From contig NZ_CP033966.1 of the NCBI RefSeq assembly GCF_003854895.1, forward strand, positions 4,960,001 through 5,024,000: DNA of 64,000 nucleotides, read 5' to 3'. Shown here piece after piece: positions 39,868-47,898 of the stretch; positions within the stretch are counted from its first letter, which is position 1; each line of letters starts with the position of its first letter. This DNA is from Pigmentiphaga sp. H8 (lineage in GTDB: Bacteria > Pseudomonadota > Gammaproteobacteria > Burkholderiales > Burkholderiaceae_B). The notes beneath the pieces are model-generated. The model saw nothing but the letters and a program-made list of their open reading frames with translations. It did no database searches and had not been told where the DNA came from. The position numbers and the translations under genes are program-made.

Positions 39868-40644
39868 CTACTTATGCTGGAACGACGGAGGGCGCTTGGC
39901 GATGAAGGCATCCATGCCTTCCTTCTGGTCGTGCGTGCCGAACAGCGAATGGAACAGGCGTCGCTCGAACTGCATGCCTTCGGCCAGCGGCGTCTCGAAG
40001 GCGCGGTTCACCGCTTCCTTGGCCATCATGACCGAGGGCAGCGACATCGAGGCAATGACGGTGGCCATTTCGATCGCCTCGTCCAGCAGCTTGTCCGCGG
40101 CCACCACGCGCGAGACCAGGCCCGCGCGTTCGGCCTCGGCCGCGTCCATCAGCCGGCCGGTCAGCACCAGGTCCATGGCCTTGGCCTTGCCCACCGCGCG
40201 CGGCAGGCGCTGCGTGCCGCCGGCGCCGGGAATGATGCCCAGCTTGATCTCGGGCTGCCCGAAGCGCGCCGTCTCGGCCGCCACCAGGATGTCGCACATC
40301 ATGGCCAACTCGCAGCCGCCGCCCAGCGCATAGCCGGCCACGGCCGCGATCACCGGCTTACGGATGCGGCGCAGGGTCTCCCAATTGCGGGTGATGAAGT
40401 CCGAGGCGTAGGCCTCTATATAGGAGAGGTCTTTCATCGCGCCAATGTCGGCGCCCGCGGCAAAGGCCTTTTCGCTGCCGGTGATGACCATGGCGCCGAT
40501 ATCGGGATCGGCGTCGAACGCCAGCAGCGCCGCTCCCAGCTCGTCCATCAGCGCGTCGTTCAGCGCATTGAGCGCCTTGGGACGATTCAGGGTCAGCAGG
40601 CCGACCCGGCCACGATTTTCGACCAAAACCAGAGCTTCGCTCAC
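39868..40644 (-). CDS. enoyl-CoA hydratase
   Basis: 258-residue crotonase-fold enzyme that hydrates trans-2-enoyl-CoA. VGLLTLNRPKALNAL opens the fold. AFAAGADIGAM forms the first half of the oxyanion hole, and GYALGGGCELAMMCDILVAA carries catalytic Glu. FGQPEIKLGIIPGAGGTQRL contains the second Glu. The start is taken as GTG at 40644, seven bases after GGAG; another GTG at 40650 is too close to that site. It stands alone, between a MobA-like gene (divergent) and the rrn operon. Confidence 0.93.
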   Translation of the reverse strand: MSEALVLVENRGRVGLLTLNRPKALNALNDALMDELGAALLAFDADPDIGAMVITGSEKAFAAGADIGAMKDLSYIEAYASDFITRNWETLRRIRKPVIAAVAGYALGGGCELAMMCDILVAAETARFGQPEIKLGIIPGAGGTQRLPRAVGKAKAMDLVLTGRLMDAAEAERAGLVSRVVAADKLLDEAIEMATVIASMSLPSVMMAKEAVNRAFETPLAEGMQFERRLFHSLFGTHDQKEGMDAFIAKRPPSFQHK

Positions 40645-40775
40645 GTCCACACTCCTTCCTATATATAGATGTACCCCGGGGGCGCCTCAAGCATACCCGC
40701 ACCCGCGGCCCCCGCGGCTTGAGTTTCCCCCCGCCATGGCGCACCATCTTCGGTTCCGTATCTCGAGGAAAGGAC

Positions 40776-41426
40776 ATGGCTGGAGGAGCAAGCAGCGGCC
40801 GCAGCATCATCGGACTGCTGCTGGCCGCGGGCCGGGGATCGCGCTTTTCGGCGGACGGCAGCGCGAACAAGCTGCTGGCCCGCGTCGACGGCCGGCCGGT
40901 CTGCGCCGGGGCGGCCCAGGCCCTGCGCGGGGCGCTGCCCCGGGTGGCGGCGGCGGTCTCGCCCACGGCTCCCGGGGTGGGCGAGGCGCTGCGGCAGGCC
41001 GGATGCGAGGTCATCGTGTGCGACCGCGCCGCCGAAGGCATGGGCGGCACGCTGGCGCAGGCCGTCTCGTGGCTGTCGTCCCGGGAACAAGCGGCCGGCA
41101 ACGAAGCGCCCGCCTGGTGCATCATGCCCGCCGACATGCCCTGGGTGCGTGCCGATACCGTGGCGGCGCTGCGCGACGCCTGGCTGGCGCTGCCTCCGTC
41201 CCGGCGCGAACGCGCGGTGCTCGCGCCCACCTATCGCCAGATGCGCGGCCACCCGGTCCTGCTTGGAGCGGACTGGGCCGCGGCGCTGGCGCAATTGCAA
41301 GGCGACGAAGGCGCCCGCGCCCTGATCTCCGGCCAGGTCACCCCCCTGGCCGTGGAAGATCCGGGCTGCGTTCGCGACGTCGACACGCCGGACGACCTGG
41401 CGCCGGGCCCGACGCTCCTGGGATGA
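40776..41426 (+). CDS. MobA/MocA-like nucleotidyltransferase
   Basis: 216-residue NTP-transferase-like protein. IGLLLAAGRGSRFSADGSANKLL is the nucleotide-binding loop of MocA/MobA, which attach CMP or GMP to molybdopterin; quoted in part as LLLAAGRGSRFSADG. WCIMPADMPWVRADTVAAL has the metal-binding Asp of the fold, and RGHPVLLG follows. A clear AGGAAAGGAC site precedes the ATG. No molybdoenzyme gene is adjacent, so the cofactor role is inferred from the family. Confidence 0.85.
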   Translation: MAGGASSGRSIIGLLLAAGRGSRFSADGSANKLLARVDGRPVCAGAAQALRGALPRVAAAVSPTAPGVGEALRQAGCEVIVCDRAAEGMGGTLAQAVSWLSSREQAAGNEAPAWCIMPADMPWVRADTVAALRDAWLALPPSRRERAVLAPTYRQMRGHPVLLGADWAAALAQLQGDEGARALISGQVTPLAVEDPGCVRDVDTPDDLAPGPTLLG

Positions 41427-41459
41427 GGAGCCCCTAGGCGCTGACGCGCAGCGCCATGG

Positions 41460-43304
41460 ATGACCAACATGAAGGAACCTATGCAACGGACCGCCGTTTC
41501 CAATCGCCCCGCGCCTCGCCGGCGCGCGTCCCAGCCGGGCACGCCCATGGCCGAAGCCATCTCTTATCGCCTGGAACTCATCGATCCGGCCGGGCACCGC
41601 TGCCGGGTCACGATGTCCATTCCCGACCCCGACCCGACCGGGCAGTGCGTCAGCCTGCCCGCCTGGATACCCGGCAGCTACATGATCCGCGACTTCGCGC
41701 GGCAGATAGAAAGCATCGAGGCGCGGGCGTGGGGCCGCAAGATCGAACTGAGCAAGCTGGACAAGCAGACCTGGCAGGCCGCGCCCTGCCGCGGGCCGCT
41801 GCAGATCGTCTGCGAGATCTACGCCTGGGACCTGTCGGTGCGCGCCGCGCACCTGGACGAAAGCCACGGGTTCTTCAACGGCACCAGCGTCTTCCTGCGC
41901 GCGGCCGGCCACGACGGCGTGCCCTGCCTGCTGGAACTGGTGGCACCGCGCGGCCTGGACTGGAAGGTCTACACCAGCCTGCCCGAGGCCGAGGGGCATC
42001 CCCAGCGTGCGCCGCGCCACGGTTTCGGCATGTACCGCGCGCCGGACTACGACGCGCTGGCCGATCACCCCATCGAGATGGGCACGCCCCAGGTCGCCAG
42101 TTTCGAGGCCTACGGCGCGCGGCACGAGCTGGTCTTCACCGGCGACATTCCCAACCTGGATCTCGAACGGCTGGTGACGGACATCCGCAAGATCTGCGAG
42201 AAGCAGATCGCCTTCTTCGAACCGCGGACGCGGCGGGCGCCGTTCCTGGACAGTTCGGACCGCTATGTCTTCATGACCATGGTCACCGGCGACGGCTACG
42301 GGGGCCTGGAACACCGTTCGTCCACCGCGCTGATGACCTCGCGCTCGGACCTGCCCGTGCAGGGACGGCCCGAGCAGACCGACGGCTACCGCAACTTCCT
42401 GGGCCTGGTCAGCCACGAGTATTTCCACACCTGGAACGTCAAGCGCATCAAGCCCGCGGCCTTCGCGCCCTACGACCTGGACCGTGAGAACCATACGCGG
42501 CTGCTGTGGCTGTTCGAGGGCTTCACGTCCTATTACGACGACCTGTTCGTGCTGCGGGCCGGCGTGATCACCGAACCGGACTACCTGCGCACGCTGGCCA
42601 GGACGGTATCCCTGGTGCACGCGGCACCCGGCCGCTTCAAGCAATCGGTGGCGGAAAGTTCGTTCGACGCCTGGACGCGCTACTACCGCCAGGACGAGAA
42701 CTCGCCCAACGCCATCGTCAGCTACTACACCAAGGGCTCGCTGGTCGCGCTGGGGCTGGACCTGCTGCTGCGGCATGAAACCGGCGGGCGCCACAGCCTG
42801 GACGACGTGATGCGGCAGCTGTGGGCGCGTTATGGCCGCGATTTCTACCGGGGCGGCGCGCGCGGCGTCGAGGAAGACGCCATGCCGGACCTGATCCGGG
42901 AAGCCACCGGCGTGGACGCGCGCGATTTCCTGCGCCGCCACGCCTACGGCCGCGAGGACGTACCCTTGGCGGAACTGCTCGCGCAGCAGGGCCATGCCCT
43001 GACCTGGAAGGCCTCGTCGCCGCTTCCTTCCCTGGGCGTGAAGACCGCGCGCCAGGGGGAGGACCTGCGCCTGGCCACCGTGTACACGCTCGGCCCGGCC
43101 CACCGGGCGGGGCTGTCGGCACAAGACGTGCTGGTGGCCATCGACGGCCTGCGCGTGCAGAACGGCAACCTGGACAAGCTCCTGGCGCGCTACCGGCCCG
43201 GCGACCTGGTCGAGATCCATGCGTTCCGGCGCGATGAACTGCGCCGGTTCACGGTGAAGCTCGAGCCGGCGCCGGAAACGGAGTGCGTGATCGCGGCGGC
43301 CTGA
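41460..43304 (+). CDS. M61 family metallopeptidase with PDZ domain
   Basis: 614-residue zinc aminopeptidase of the glycyl aminopeptidase family. YRLELIDPAGHRCRV opens the N-terminal beta domain. The zinc site HEYFH is at about residues 319-323, followed by TWNVKRIKP and, 20-odd residues on, LLWLFEGFTSYYDD with the third ligand. A C-terminal PDZ-like domain covers about residues 515-600 (LGPAHRAGLSAQDVLVAIDG). No signal peptide, so cytoplasmic. Starts at 41481 (with AAGGAACCT before it) or 41547 are also possible. Confidence 0.92.
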   Translation: MTNMKEPMQRTAVSNRPAPRRRASQPGTPMAEAISYRLELIDPAGHRCRVTMSIPDPDPTGQCVSLPAWIPGSYMIRDFARQIESIEARAWGRKIELSKLDKQTWQAAPCRGPLQIVCEIYAWDLSVRAAHLDESHGFFNGTSVFLRAAGHDGVPCLLELVAPRGLDWKVYTSLPEAEGHPQRAPRHGFGMYRAPDYDALADHPIEMGTPQVASFEAYGARHELVFTGDIPNLDLERLVTDIRKICEKQIAFFEPRTRRAPFLDSSDRYVFMTMVTGDGYGGLEHRSSTALMTSRSDLPVQGRPEQTDGYRNFLGLVSHEYFHTWNVKRIKPAAFAPYDLDRENHTRLLWLFEGFTSYYDDLFVLRAGVITEPDYLRTLARTVSLVHAAPGRFKQSVAESSFDAWTRYYRQDENSPNAIVSYYTKGSLVALGLDLLLRHETGGRHSLDDVMRQLWARYGRDFYRGGARGVEEDAMPDLIREATGVDARDFLRRHAYGREDVPLAELLAQQGHALTWKASSPLPSLGVKTARQGEDLRLATVYTLGPAHRAGLSAQDVLVAIDGLRVQNGNLDKLLARYRPGDLVEIHAFRRDELRRFTVKLEPAPETECVIAAA

Positions 43305-43319
43305 CCCGGCCGCCGGCCC

Positions 43320-44060
43320 TCACCAGGCGACGGGTTCCCGCCCCTGCTCCGCCAGCCAGCGGTTGGCGGTTTCGAAATGCCCGCACCCCAGGAACGGCAC
43401 CGGCGGACGCCGGGCCGACAGGGGCGAAGGATGATTGGCCATCAGCACCAGGTGTCTGCCGCCGGGCGGCAGCAATGCCTGCTTGGCCTGCGCGTGCGCG
43501 CCCCACAGCATGAAGACCTTGGGCGAAGGTTCGCGCGCGATCGCGGCGATGACCGCGTCGGTGAACGCCTCCCAGCCCTGCTTCGCGTGCGAGGCGGGCG
43601 CGCCGTCTTCCACGGTCAGCGACGTATTGAGCAGCAGCACGCCCTGCCGGGCCCACCGTTGCAGATCGTTGCCGAAAGCGGCGGGATTGCCGCCGAAGCT
43701 GGCCGCGATCTCGTTGAAGATGTTGCGCAGGCTGGGCGGCCGCTTGAAGCCGTCCGGCACCGAGAACGCCAGGCCCTGGGCCTGGCCGGGGCCGTGATAG
43801 GGATCCTGCCCCAGGATCACGACCCGGGTGGACTCGGGCGTGGCCAGATCCAGCGCGCGGAACGGCAAGGCCGGATAGATCACCGCGCCCGCTTCCCGGC
43901 GCAGGTCGACGAAGCGCCGCAGCGCGTCGAACGACGGGCTGGCCAACGCCTCGGCCAGCAAATCGCGCCAGCCGGCAGGCAGGCGATCCACGTGGCCTTG
44001 CAGCGGTTCGGCCAGGCGGTTGTCCGGCTCCGCCGCGAACAGATCGGCGGGCGCGCTCAC
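43320..44060 (-). CDS. ung: uracil-DNA glycosylase
   Basis: 246-residue family 1 glycosylase that removes uracil from DNA. RVVILGQDPYHGPGQAQGLAFSV holds the catalytic Asp and water-activating loop (core GQDPYH). LLLNTSLTVEDG and MLWGAHAQAK follow, and NHPSPLSARR is the minor-groove loop with the catalytic His. The GTG at 44060 was chosen because AGGAGGGT lies eight bases upstream. An in-frame ATG at 44141 overlapping the trpC stop would add 27 residues encoded by the repeat element at 44046-44140. Confidence 0.94.
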   Translation of the reverse strand: MSAPADLFAAEPDNRLAEPLQGHVDRLPAGWRDLLAEALASPSFDALRRFVDLRREAGAVIYPALPFRALDLATPESTRVVILGQDPYHGPGQAQGLAFSVPDGFKRPPSLRNIFNEIAASFGGNPAAFGNDLQRWARQGVLLLNTSLTVEDGAPASHAKQGWEAFTDAVIAAIAREPSPKVFMLWGAHAQAKQALLPPGGRHLVLMANHPSPLSARRPPVPFLGCGHFETANRWLAEQGREPVAW

Positions 44061-44140
44061 TGGACTACCCTCCTGTCGCTGCGCGACATCCTCCCCGAGG
44101 GAGGTCGCGCGCCCTTCGGGCGGCCGGGCGGGCGCGCTCA
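44046..44140. repeat. element bounded by 14-bp direct repeats at the trpC-ung junction
   Basis: GGCGGGCGCGCTCA occurs at 44046-44059 and again, identically, at 44127-44140. The unit is 81 bp, exactly 27 codons. Between the copies are two hairpins, CCTCCC/GGGAGG and GCCC/GGGC. The first base triplets of both copies are possible ung starts (GTG and ATG). The arrangement looks like an insertion with duplicated target or a tandem duplication partly replaced by a palindromic element; which one cannot be told from one copy. Confidence 0.7.
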
Positions 44141-44926
44141 TGCGAACAGCCGCGACAGTTCGGCGCCGGGATCGGGCGCCCGCATGAAGGCCTCGCCCAC
44201 CAGGAAGGCGTTGACGCCGTACTCGCGCATCTGGCGGACCTCGGACTGGCCCAGGATGCCGCTTTCCGTGACCACGCGCTTGCCGGCCGGAATACGTGGC
44301 AGCAGGTCGATCGTGTTCTGCAAGGAGACCTCGAAAGTCCGCAGGTTGCGGTTGTTGATGCCGAGCAGGCTGGTACGCAATTCCAGCGCCGTATCCAGCT
44401 CGGCCGCGCCGTGGACCTCCACCAGCACGTCCATGCCGAGTTCCAGGGCCAGCGCTTCCAGGTCCCGCAACTGCGAGGGCGCCAGCGCGGCCACGATCAG
44501 CAGGATGCAATCGGCGCCCATCGCACGCGCCTCGACCACCTGGTAGGCATCGACGATGAAATCCTTGCGCAGCACGGGCAGCGCGCACGCGGCGCGGGCG
44601 CGGCGCAGGTAGTCCTGCGATCCCTGGAAGAACTGCACGTCGGTCAGCACGGACAGGCAGGCCGCGCCATGCGTGGCATACGAGGCCGCGATCTCGTCGG
44701 GCTGGAAGTTCTCGCGCAGCAGACCCTTCGAAGGCGAGGCCCTCTTGATCTCGGCGATGACGCCGGACTGGCCCGCCGCCACCTTGGCCTCGATCGCCTG
44801 CGCGAAGCCCCGCACGTCCTGCCGGGCCTCGGCTTCGCGCCGCAGGTCGGACTCGCTGCGAAGCAGGCGCGCGGTGGCGACCTCTTCGGCCTTTACTTCC
44901 AGTATGCGTTGGAGAATGTCACTCAT
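44138..44926 (-). CDS. trpC: indole-3-glycerol-phosphate synthase
   Basis: 262-residue TIM-barrel enzyme that closes the indole ring in tryptophan synthesis. Family motifs are GVIAEIKRASPSKG with the catalytic Lys, VLTDVQFFQGSQDYL, PVLRKDFIVDAYQV, LVEVHGAAEL, LLGINNRNLRTFEV and VTESGI. It is the monofunctional form, without a TrpF domain. The gene follows trpD by 34 bp on the same strand and completes the trpGDC unit. Confidence 0.97.
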   Translation of the reverse strand: MSDILQRILEVKAEEVATARLLRSESDLRREAEARQDVRGFAQAIEAKVAAGQSGVIAEIKRASPSKGLLRENFQPDEIAASYATHGAACLSVLTDVQFFQGSQDYLRRARAACALPVLRKDFIVDAYQVVEARAMGADCILLIVAALAPSQLRDLEALALELGMDVLVEVHGAAELDTALELRTSLLGINNRNLRTFEVSLQNTIDLLPRIPAGKRVVTESGILGQSEVRQMREYGVNAFLVGEAFMRAPDPGAELSRLFA

Positions 44927-44960
44927 GACCCACCCATCAAGATTCCTGTGCGAAGGCGGC

Positions 44961-45995
44961 TTATTGCGCCGCCTTCCTGGTGAACGATACGAACTCGTCC
45001 AGCCGCGCGCGCGCGGCGCCGCTGGCGATCAGCTCGAAGGCCTTGCGTATGCCCTCGGCCACCGATGACACGGTATTGCCGGCATACATGGCCAGGCCGC
45101 CGTTCAGCGCGACGATGTCGCGCGCGGGGCCTGGTACGTTGGACAAGGCTTCCAGCACGAGTTCACGGGATTCGTCGCGATTGGCGACTTTCAGGCTGCG
45201 GTTGGACACCATCTGGAGACCGAAGTCCTCGGGATGGATCTCGTATTCGTGCACTTCGCCGTCGCGCAGCTCGCCCACCATGGTGGCCGCGCCCAGCGAG
45301 GCCTCGTCCATGCCGTCCTTGCCGTAGACCACCAGCACATGCTTGGACCCCAGGCGCTGCAGCACCCGCACCTGGATGCCGACCAGGTCGGGATGGAACA
45401 CGCCCATGAGCTGGTTGGCGGCGCCGGCCGGATTGGTCAGCGGCCCCAGCAGGTTGAAGATGGTGCGCACCGCCAGTTCCTTGCGGATGGGCGCGATGTT
45501 CTTCATGGCCGAGTGGTGAACGGGCGCGAACATGAAGCCGATGCCGGTGGCTTCGATGCATTCGGCCACGGCCGCGGACGGCAGCATGACGTTGGCGCCC
45601 AGCGCCTCCAGCACGTCGGCGCTGCCCGAGGACGACGAGACCCCGCGATTGCCGTGCTTGGCGATCTTGGCGCCGCCGGCCGCCGCCACGAACATGGCCG
45701 CGGTCGAGATGTTGAAGGTATGCGCGCCGTCGCCGCCGGTGCCGGCCAGGTCGACCAGGCGGTCGGTATCGGGAACCTGCACGCCGTCGGCGAACTCGCG
45801 CATGACCTGCGCGGCCGCGGTGATCTCGCCTATGGTCTCTTTCTTGACGCGCAGGCCCATGATGAGCGCGGCCGCGGTCGCCGGCGACATCTCGCCGCGC
45901 ATCAGCATGCGCATCAGCGACAGCATCTCGTCGTGGAATATCTCGCGGTGTTCGATGCAACGCACCAGCGCTTCGGTCGGGGTAATGGACACCAT
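44961..45995 (-). CDS. trpD: anthranilate phosphoribosyltransferase
   Basis: 344-residue transferase that joins anthranilate to PRPP. The PRPP-binding motif DLAGTGGDGAHTFNISTAAMF is quoted here as GTGGDGAHTFNIST. KHGNRGVSSSSGSADVLEAL and FMFAPVHHSAMKNI are also diagnostic. The ATG at 45995 has AAGGAGTCC directly before it. It starts 29 bp after the trpG stop. It is a free-standing TrpD, not fused to TrpG. Confidence 0.97.
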   Translation of the reverse strand: MVSITPTEALVRCIEHREIFHDEMLSLMRMLMRGEMSPATAAALIMGLRVKKETIGEITAAAQVMREFADGVQVPDTDRLVDLAGTGGDGAHTFNISTAAMFVAAAGGAKIAKHGNRGVSSSSGSADVLEALGANVMLPSAAVAECIEATGIGFMFAPVHHSAMKNIAPIRKELAVRTIFNLLGPLTNPAGAANQLMGVFHPDLVGIQVRVLQRLGSKHVLVVYGKDGMDEASLGAATMVGELRDGEVHEYEIHPEDFGLQMVSNRSLKVANRDESRELVLEALSNVPGPARDIVALNGGLAMYAGNTVSSVAEGIRKAFELIASGAARARLDEFVSFTRKAAQ

Positions 45996-46024
45996 GGACT
46001 CCTTGGGAAATCGTTGCCGCTGGT

Positions 46025-46594
46025 TCATGCGTTCAACTGCAGGAAATTGCGCAGCAAGGCATGGCCATGCTCGCTCAAGACGGATTCGGGGTGGAACTGC
46101 ACCCCGTAGACGGGAAGGCTGCGGTGGCGCAGGCCCATGATCTCCCCATCGTCGGTCTGCGCCGTCACCTCCAGGCAGTCGGGCAGGCTGTCGCGTTCGA
46201 CCGCGAGCGAGTGGTACCGGGTGACCGTGTAGGGAGACGGCAAGCCTTGGAACACGTCGCTGCCCGTATGGGTCAGGGCCGACGTCTTGCCGTGCATGAT
46301 CTGCCGCGCGCGGACGATTTTGCCACCAAACGCGGCACCGATGGACTGGTGGCCCAGGCACACGCCCAGGATGGGCACCTTGCCGGCATAGGCCTGGATG
46401 AGCGGCACCGAGATGCCGGCCTCGGCGGGCGAGCACGGCCCGGGCGAGACGCAGATGCGCTCGGGCGCCAGGGCCGCGATCTCGTCCAGCGTGATCTGGT
46501 CGTTGCGATACACCCGCACGTCCGCGCCGAGTTCGCCGAAGTACTGGACCAGGTTGTAGGTAAAGGAATCGTAATTGTCGAGCATCAGCAGCAT
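46025..46594 (-). CDS. trpG: anthranilate synthase glutamine amidotransferase subunit
   Basis: 189-residue class I glutaminase that feeds ammonia to TrpE. MLLMLDNYDSFTYNLVQYFG is the classic opening. SPGPCSPAEAGIS and GVCLGHQSIG (nucleophilic Cys) follow, with FHPESVLSEHG supplying the His-Glu pair. The ATG at 46594 is preceded by GGGGAG; an ATG three codons in is also possible. TrpE, its obligate partner, is encoded 13 kb away. A promoter and a Trp-rich leader ORF lie upstream. Confidence 0.97.
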   Translation of the reverse strand: MLLMLDNYDSFTYNLVQYFGELGADVRVYRNDQITLDEIAALAPERICVSPGPCSPAEAGISVPLIQAYAGKVPILGVCLGHQSIGAAFGGKIVRARQIMHGKTSALTHTGSDVFQGLPSPYTVTRYHSLAVERDSLPDCLEVTAQTDDGEIMGLRHRSLPVYGVQFHPESVLSEHGHALLRNFLQLNA

Positions 46595-46856
46595 GCCGCT
46601 CTCCCCGTGGAATCGAACAGGCCGGTGGCCGGGAACACGTCGGCGATCGCGCCGTCCGGGAGCTGGCGCCACCACGCGAGCGACGAGCCACGATGCACGT
46701 GTGCGGGGGTTCGGCTGGCAAGGGGGGATACTGCTGGATACACGGACAATCTCCTGGATCGGGAGCCGCCGTGCCGGGGGAGCTGTGTGAATTCGCGACC
46801 TGCCACCGGTTACGGCGGCAGGGTGCAGTTCTCGAACCGCAACAACGTGCCGCTTC
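46595..46856 (-). other. trpG leader region downstream of the leader peptide
   Basis: About 260 bp between the Trp-rich leader ORF and trpG. It holds a 9-bp stem on the minus strand, CCTGCCGCC against GGTGGCAGG with a 6-base loop (about 46792-46815), including one G-U pair. I see no T run typical of an intrinsic attenuator terminator. A second small frame with two Trp codons overlaps the trpG start; see rejected items. Confidence 0.5.
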
Positions 46857-46907
46857 CTAGCGGAAGCGCCACCACTGAGCTGCTTGGTTCGAAACGATGC
46901 GGTTCAT
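46857..46907 (-). CDS. candidate Trp-rich leader peptide before trpGDC
   Basis: A 16-codon frame, MNRIVSNQAAQWWRFR, with adjacent Trp codons near its end, lies about 50 nt after a good promoter and 260 nt before trpG. The codons after the Trp pair form a 7-bp hairpin through the stop (CGCTTCC/GGAAGCG). This is the layout of a trp attenuation leader. In Pseudomonas putida separate trpE and trpGDC units are each controlled by attenuation. The ribosome site is weak, so translation is not certain. Confidence 0.62.
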   Translation of the reverse strand: MNRIVSNQAAQWWRFR

Positions 46908-46961
46908 GTCTTGAAGTGAGTCGGGAGCCGCGGCCATGTGCGCGTTTCAGCTCCGGCGGGA

Positions 46962-46991
46962 ATTCTAGCGCGTCCGCGTTTCGCTTGTCGA
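46962..46991 (-). promoter_or_regulatory. trpGDC promoter
   Basis: On the minus strand TCGACA (46986-46991) and TAGAAT (46962-46967) are separated by 18 bp; each matches the sigma-70 consensus at five of six bases. It lies between the terminator after the pirin gene and the leader ORF, so it fits the start of the trpGDC transcript near 46955. Confidence 0.72.
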
Positions 46992-47002
46992 ACGGAAGAA
47001 AT

Positions 47003-47025
47003 GGGGACGGAACAAGAACGTCCCC
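47003..47025 (-). terminator. hairpin after the pirin gene
   Basis: GGGGACG and CGTCCCC form a perfect 7-bp stem with a 9-base loop, followed on the minus strand by ATTTCTTCC. It starts 14 bp after the pirin stop and precedes the trpG promoter. It likely separates the accessory genes from the trp unit. Confidence 0.65.
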
Positions 47026-47038
47026 ACCGCCTTCTTCC

Positions 47039-47875
47039 CTAAAACGGCACCCCGTCCAACCGCCCCATCTTGCCGCTGGCGAAGTCGCGCTTGGCCTGCA
47101 GCAGGCGCTCGGGCGTGTCCATCACGAACGGCCCACCGAAGAAAATCTGCCCCTGCGCCGGCGGCCCACCCAGCAGGGCGACGTCTGCGGGGCCCTGCGC
47201 CGTGGCCCGCAGCTCGACCGAGTCGCCGGGCGCCAGGACCGCCAGCGCGCCGGCGCCGAGCGTCCTGCCATCGCCGAGATCCAACTGGCCGTCCAGCACG
47301 ACCAGGCCCAGCTCCTCTTCCGGCACCGGCAGCACGGTACGCCCTCCCGAAGCCAGCCGGACATGTGCCAGCAGCGTGGGCATGGTCGTGGCCATGGGGC
47401 CGGCATGCCCACCGATGTTTCCCGCGATCACGCGCACGCGCGCGCCGCCCTGTTCGAATTCGGGAATGCTGCCGCGCCGGAAGGACGCATAGGCGGGCTC
47501 GATCAGCTTCTGTCCGGGTGGCAGACTGGTCCAGAGCTGCAGGCCATGGCGGCCGCCGGCCGGCTGCTCGGCGTGGAGCATGCCCCGGCCGGCCCGTATC
47601 CATTGGGCGTCGCCCGCGCCCAGGCGGTCGCGGAAACCTTCGCTGTCGCGGTGCTCGACCTCGCCCTCCAGCAGGTAGCTGATCACCTCTATGCCCGCGT
47701 GCGGATGCGGCGAATCGCCGATGCCGCGCCGGGACCGATGGCGATAGTGGTCGATGAAAACGAAAGGCCCCAGCGAAATCCGGTCCCGCTGCGGCAACGC
47801 GCGCCACAGCAGCATGTCGCCGTCATCGATGACGCGCTGCGCGGGCAGCACGGCGGATACAAGGCGTTCGGTCAT
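47039..47875 (-). CDS. pirin family protein
   Basis: 278-residue bicupin protein. The N-terminal cupin has the metal ligands in DSPHPHAGIEVISYLLEGEVEH (His-x-His and later His; quoted in part as PHPHAGIEVISY). GRGMLHAEQP supplies further residues of the pirin domain, and the C-terminal domain ends with GGPFVMDTPERL. Some pirins have quercetin 2,3-dioxygenase activity; others are regulators. It is 23 bp downstream of the beta-helix-like gene on the same strand, so the two are probably one operon. Confidence 0.92.
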   Translation of the reverse strand: MTERLVSAVLPAQRVIDDGDMLLWRALPQRDRISLGPFVFIDHYRHRSRRGIGDSPHPHAGIEVISYLLEGEVEHRDSEGFRDRLGAGDAQWIRAGRGMLHAEQPAGGRHGLQLWTSLPPGQKLIEPAYASFRRGSIPEFEQGGARVRVIAGNIGGHAGPMATTMPTLLAHVRLASGGRTVLPVPEEELGLVVLDGQLDLGDGRTLGAGALAVLAPGDSVELRATAQGPADVALLGGPPAQGQIFFGGPFVMDTPERLLQAKRDFASGKMGRLDGVPF

Positions 47876-47898
47876 GATGAAGATTCTCCTGTCATCGT

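Noticed and set aside
44061..44141. 27-residue N-terminal extension of uracil-DNA glycosylase from the ATG overlapping the trpC stop
   Set aside because: The sequence comes from the repeat element, and the GTG at 44060 has a strong ribosome site. The ATG is not fully excluded.
46585..46698. A 37-codon minus-strand frame (GTG start) with two adjacent Trp codons overlapping the trpG start
   Set aside because: It lacks a ribosome site, its Trp codons are not followed by a hairpin, and the leader at 46857-46907 lies closer to the promoter. The WW pair here may be chance.
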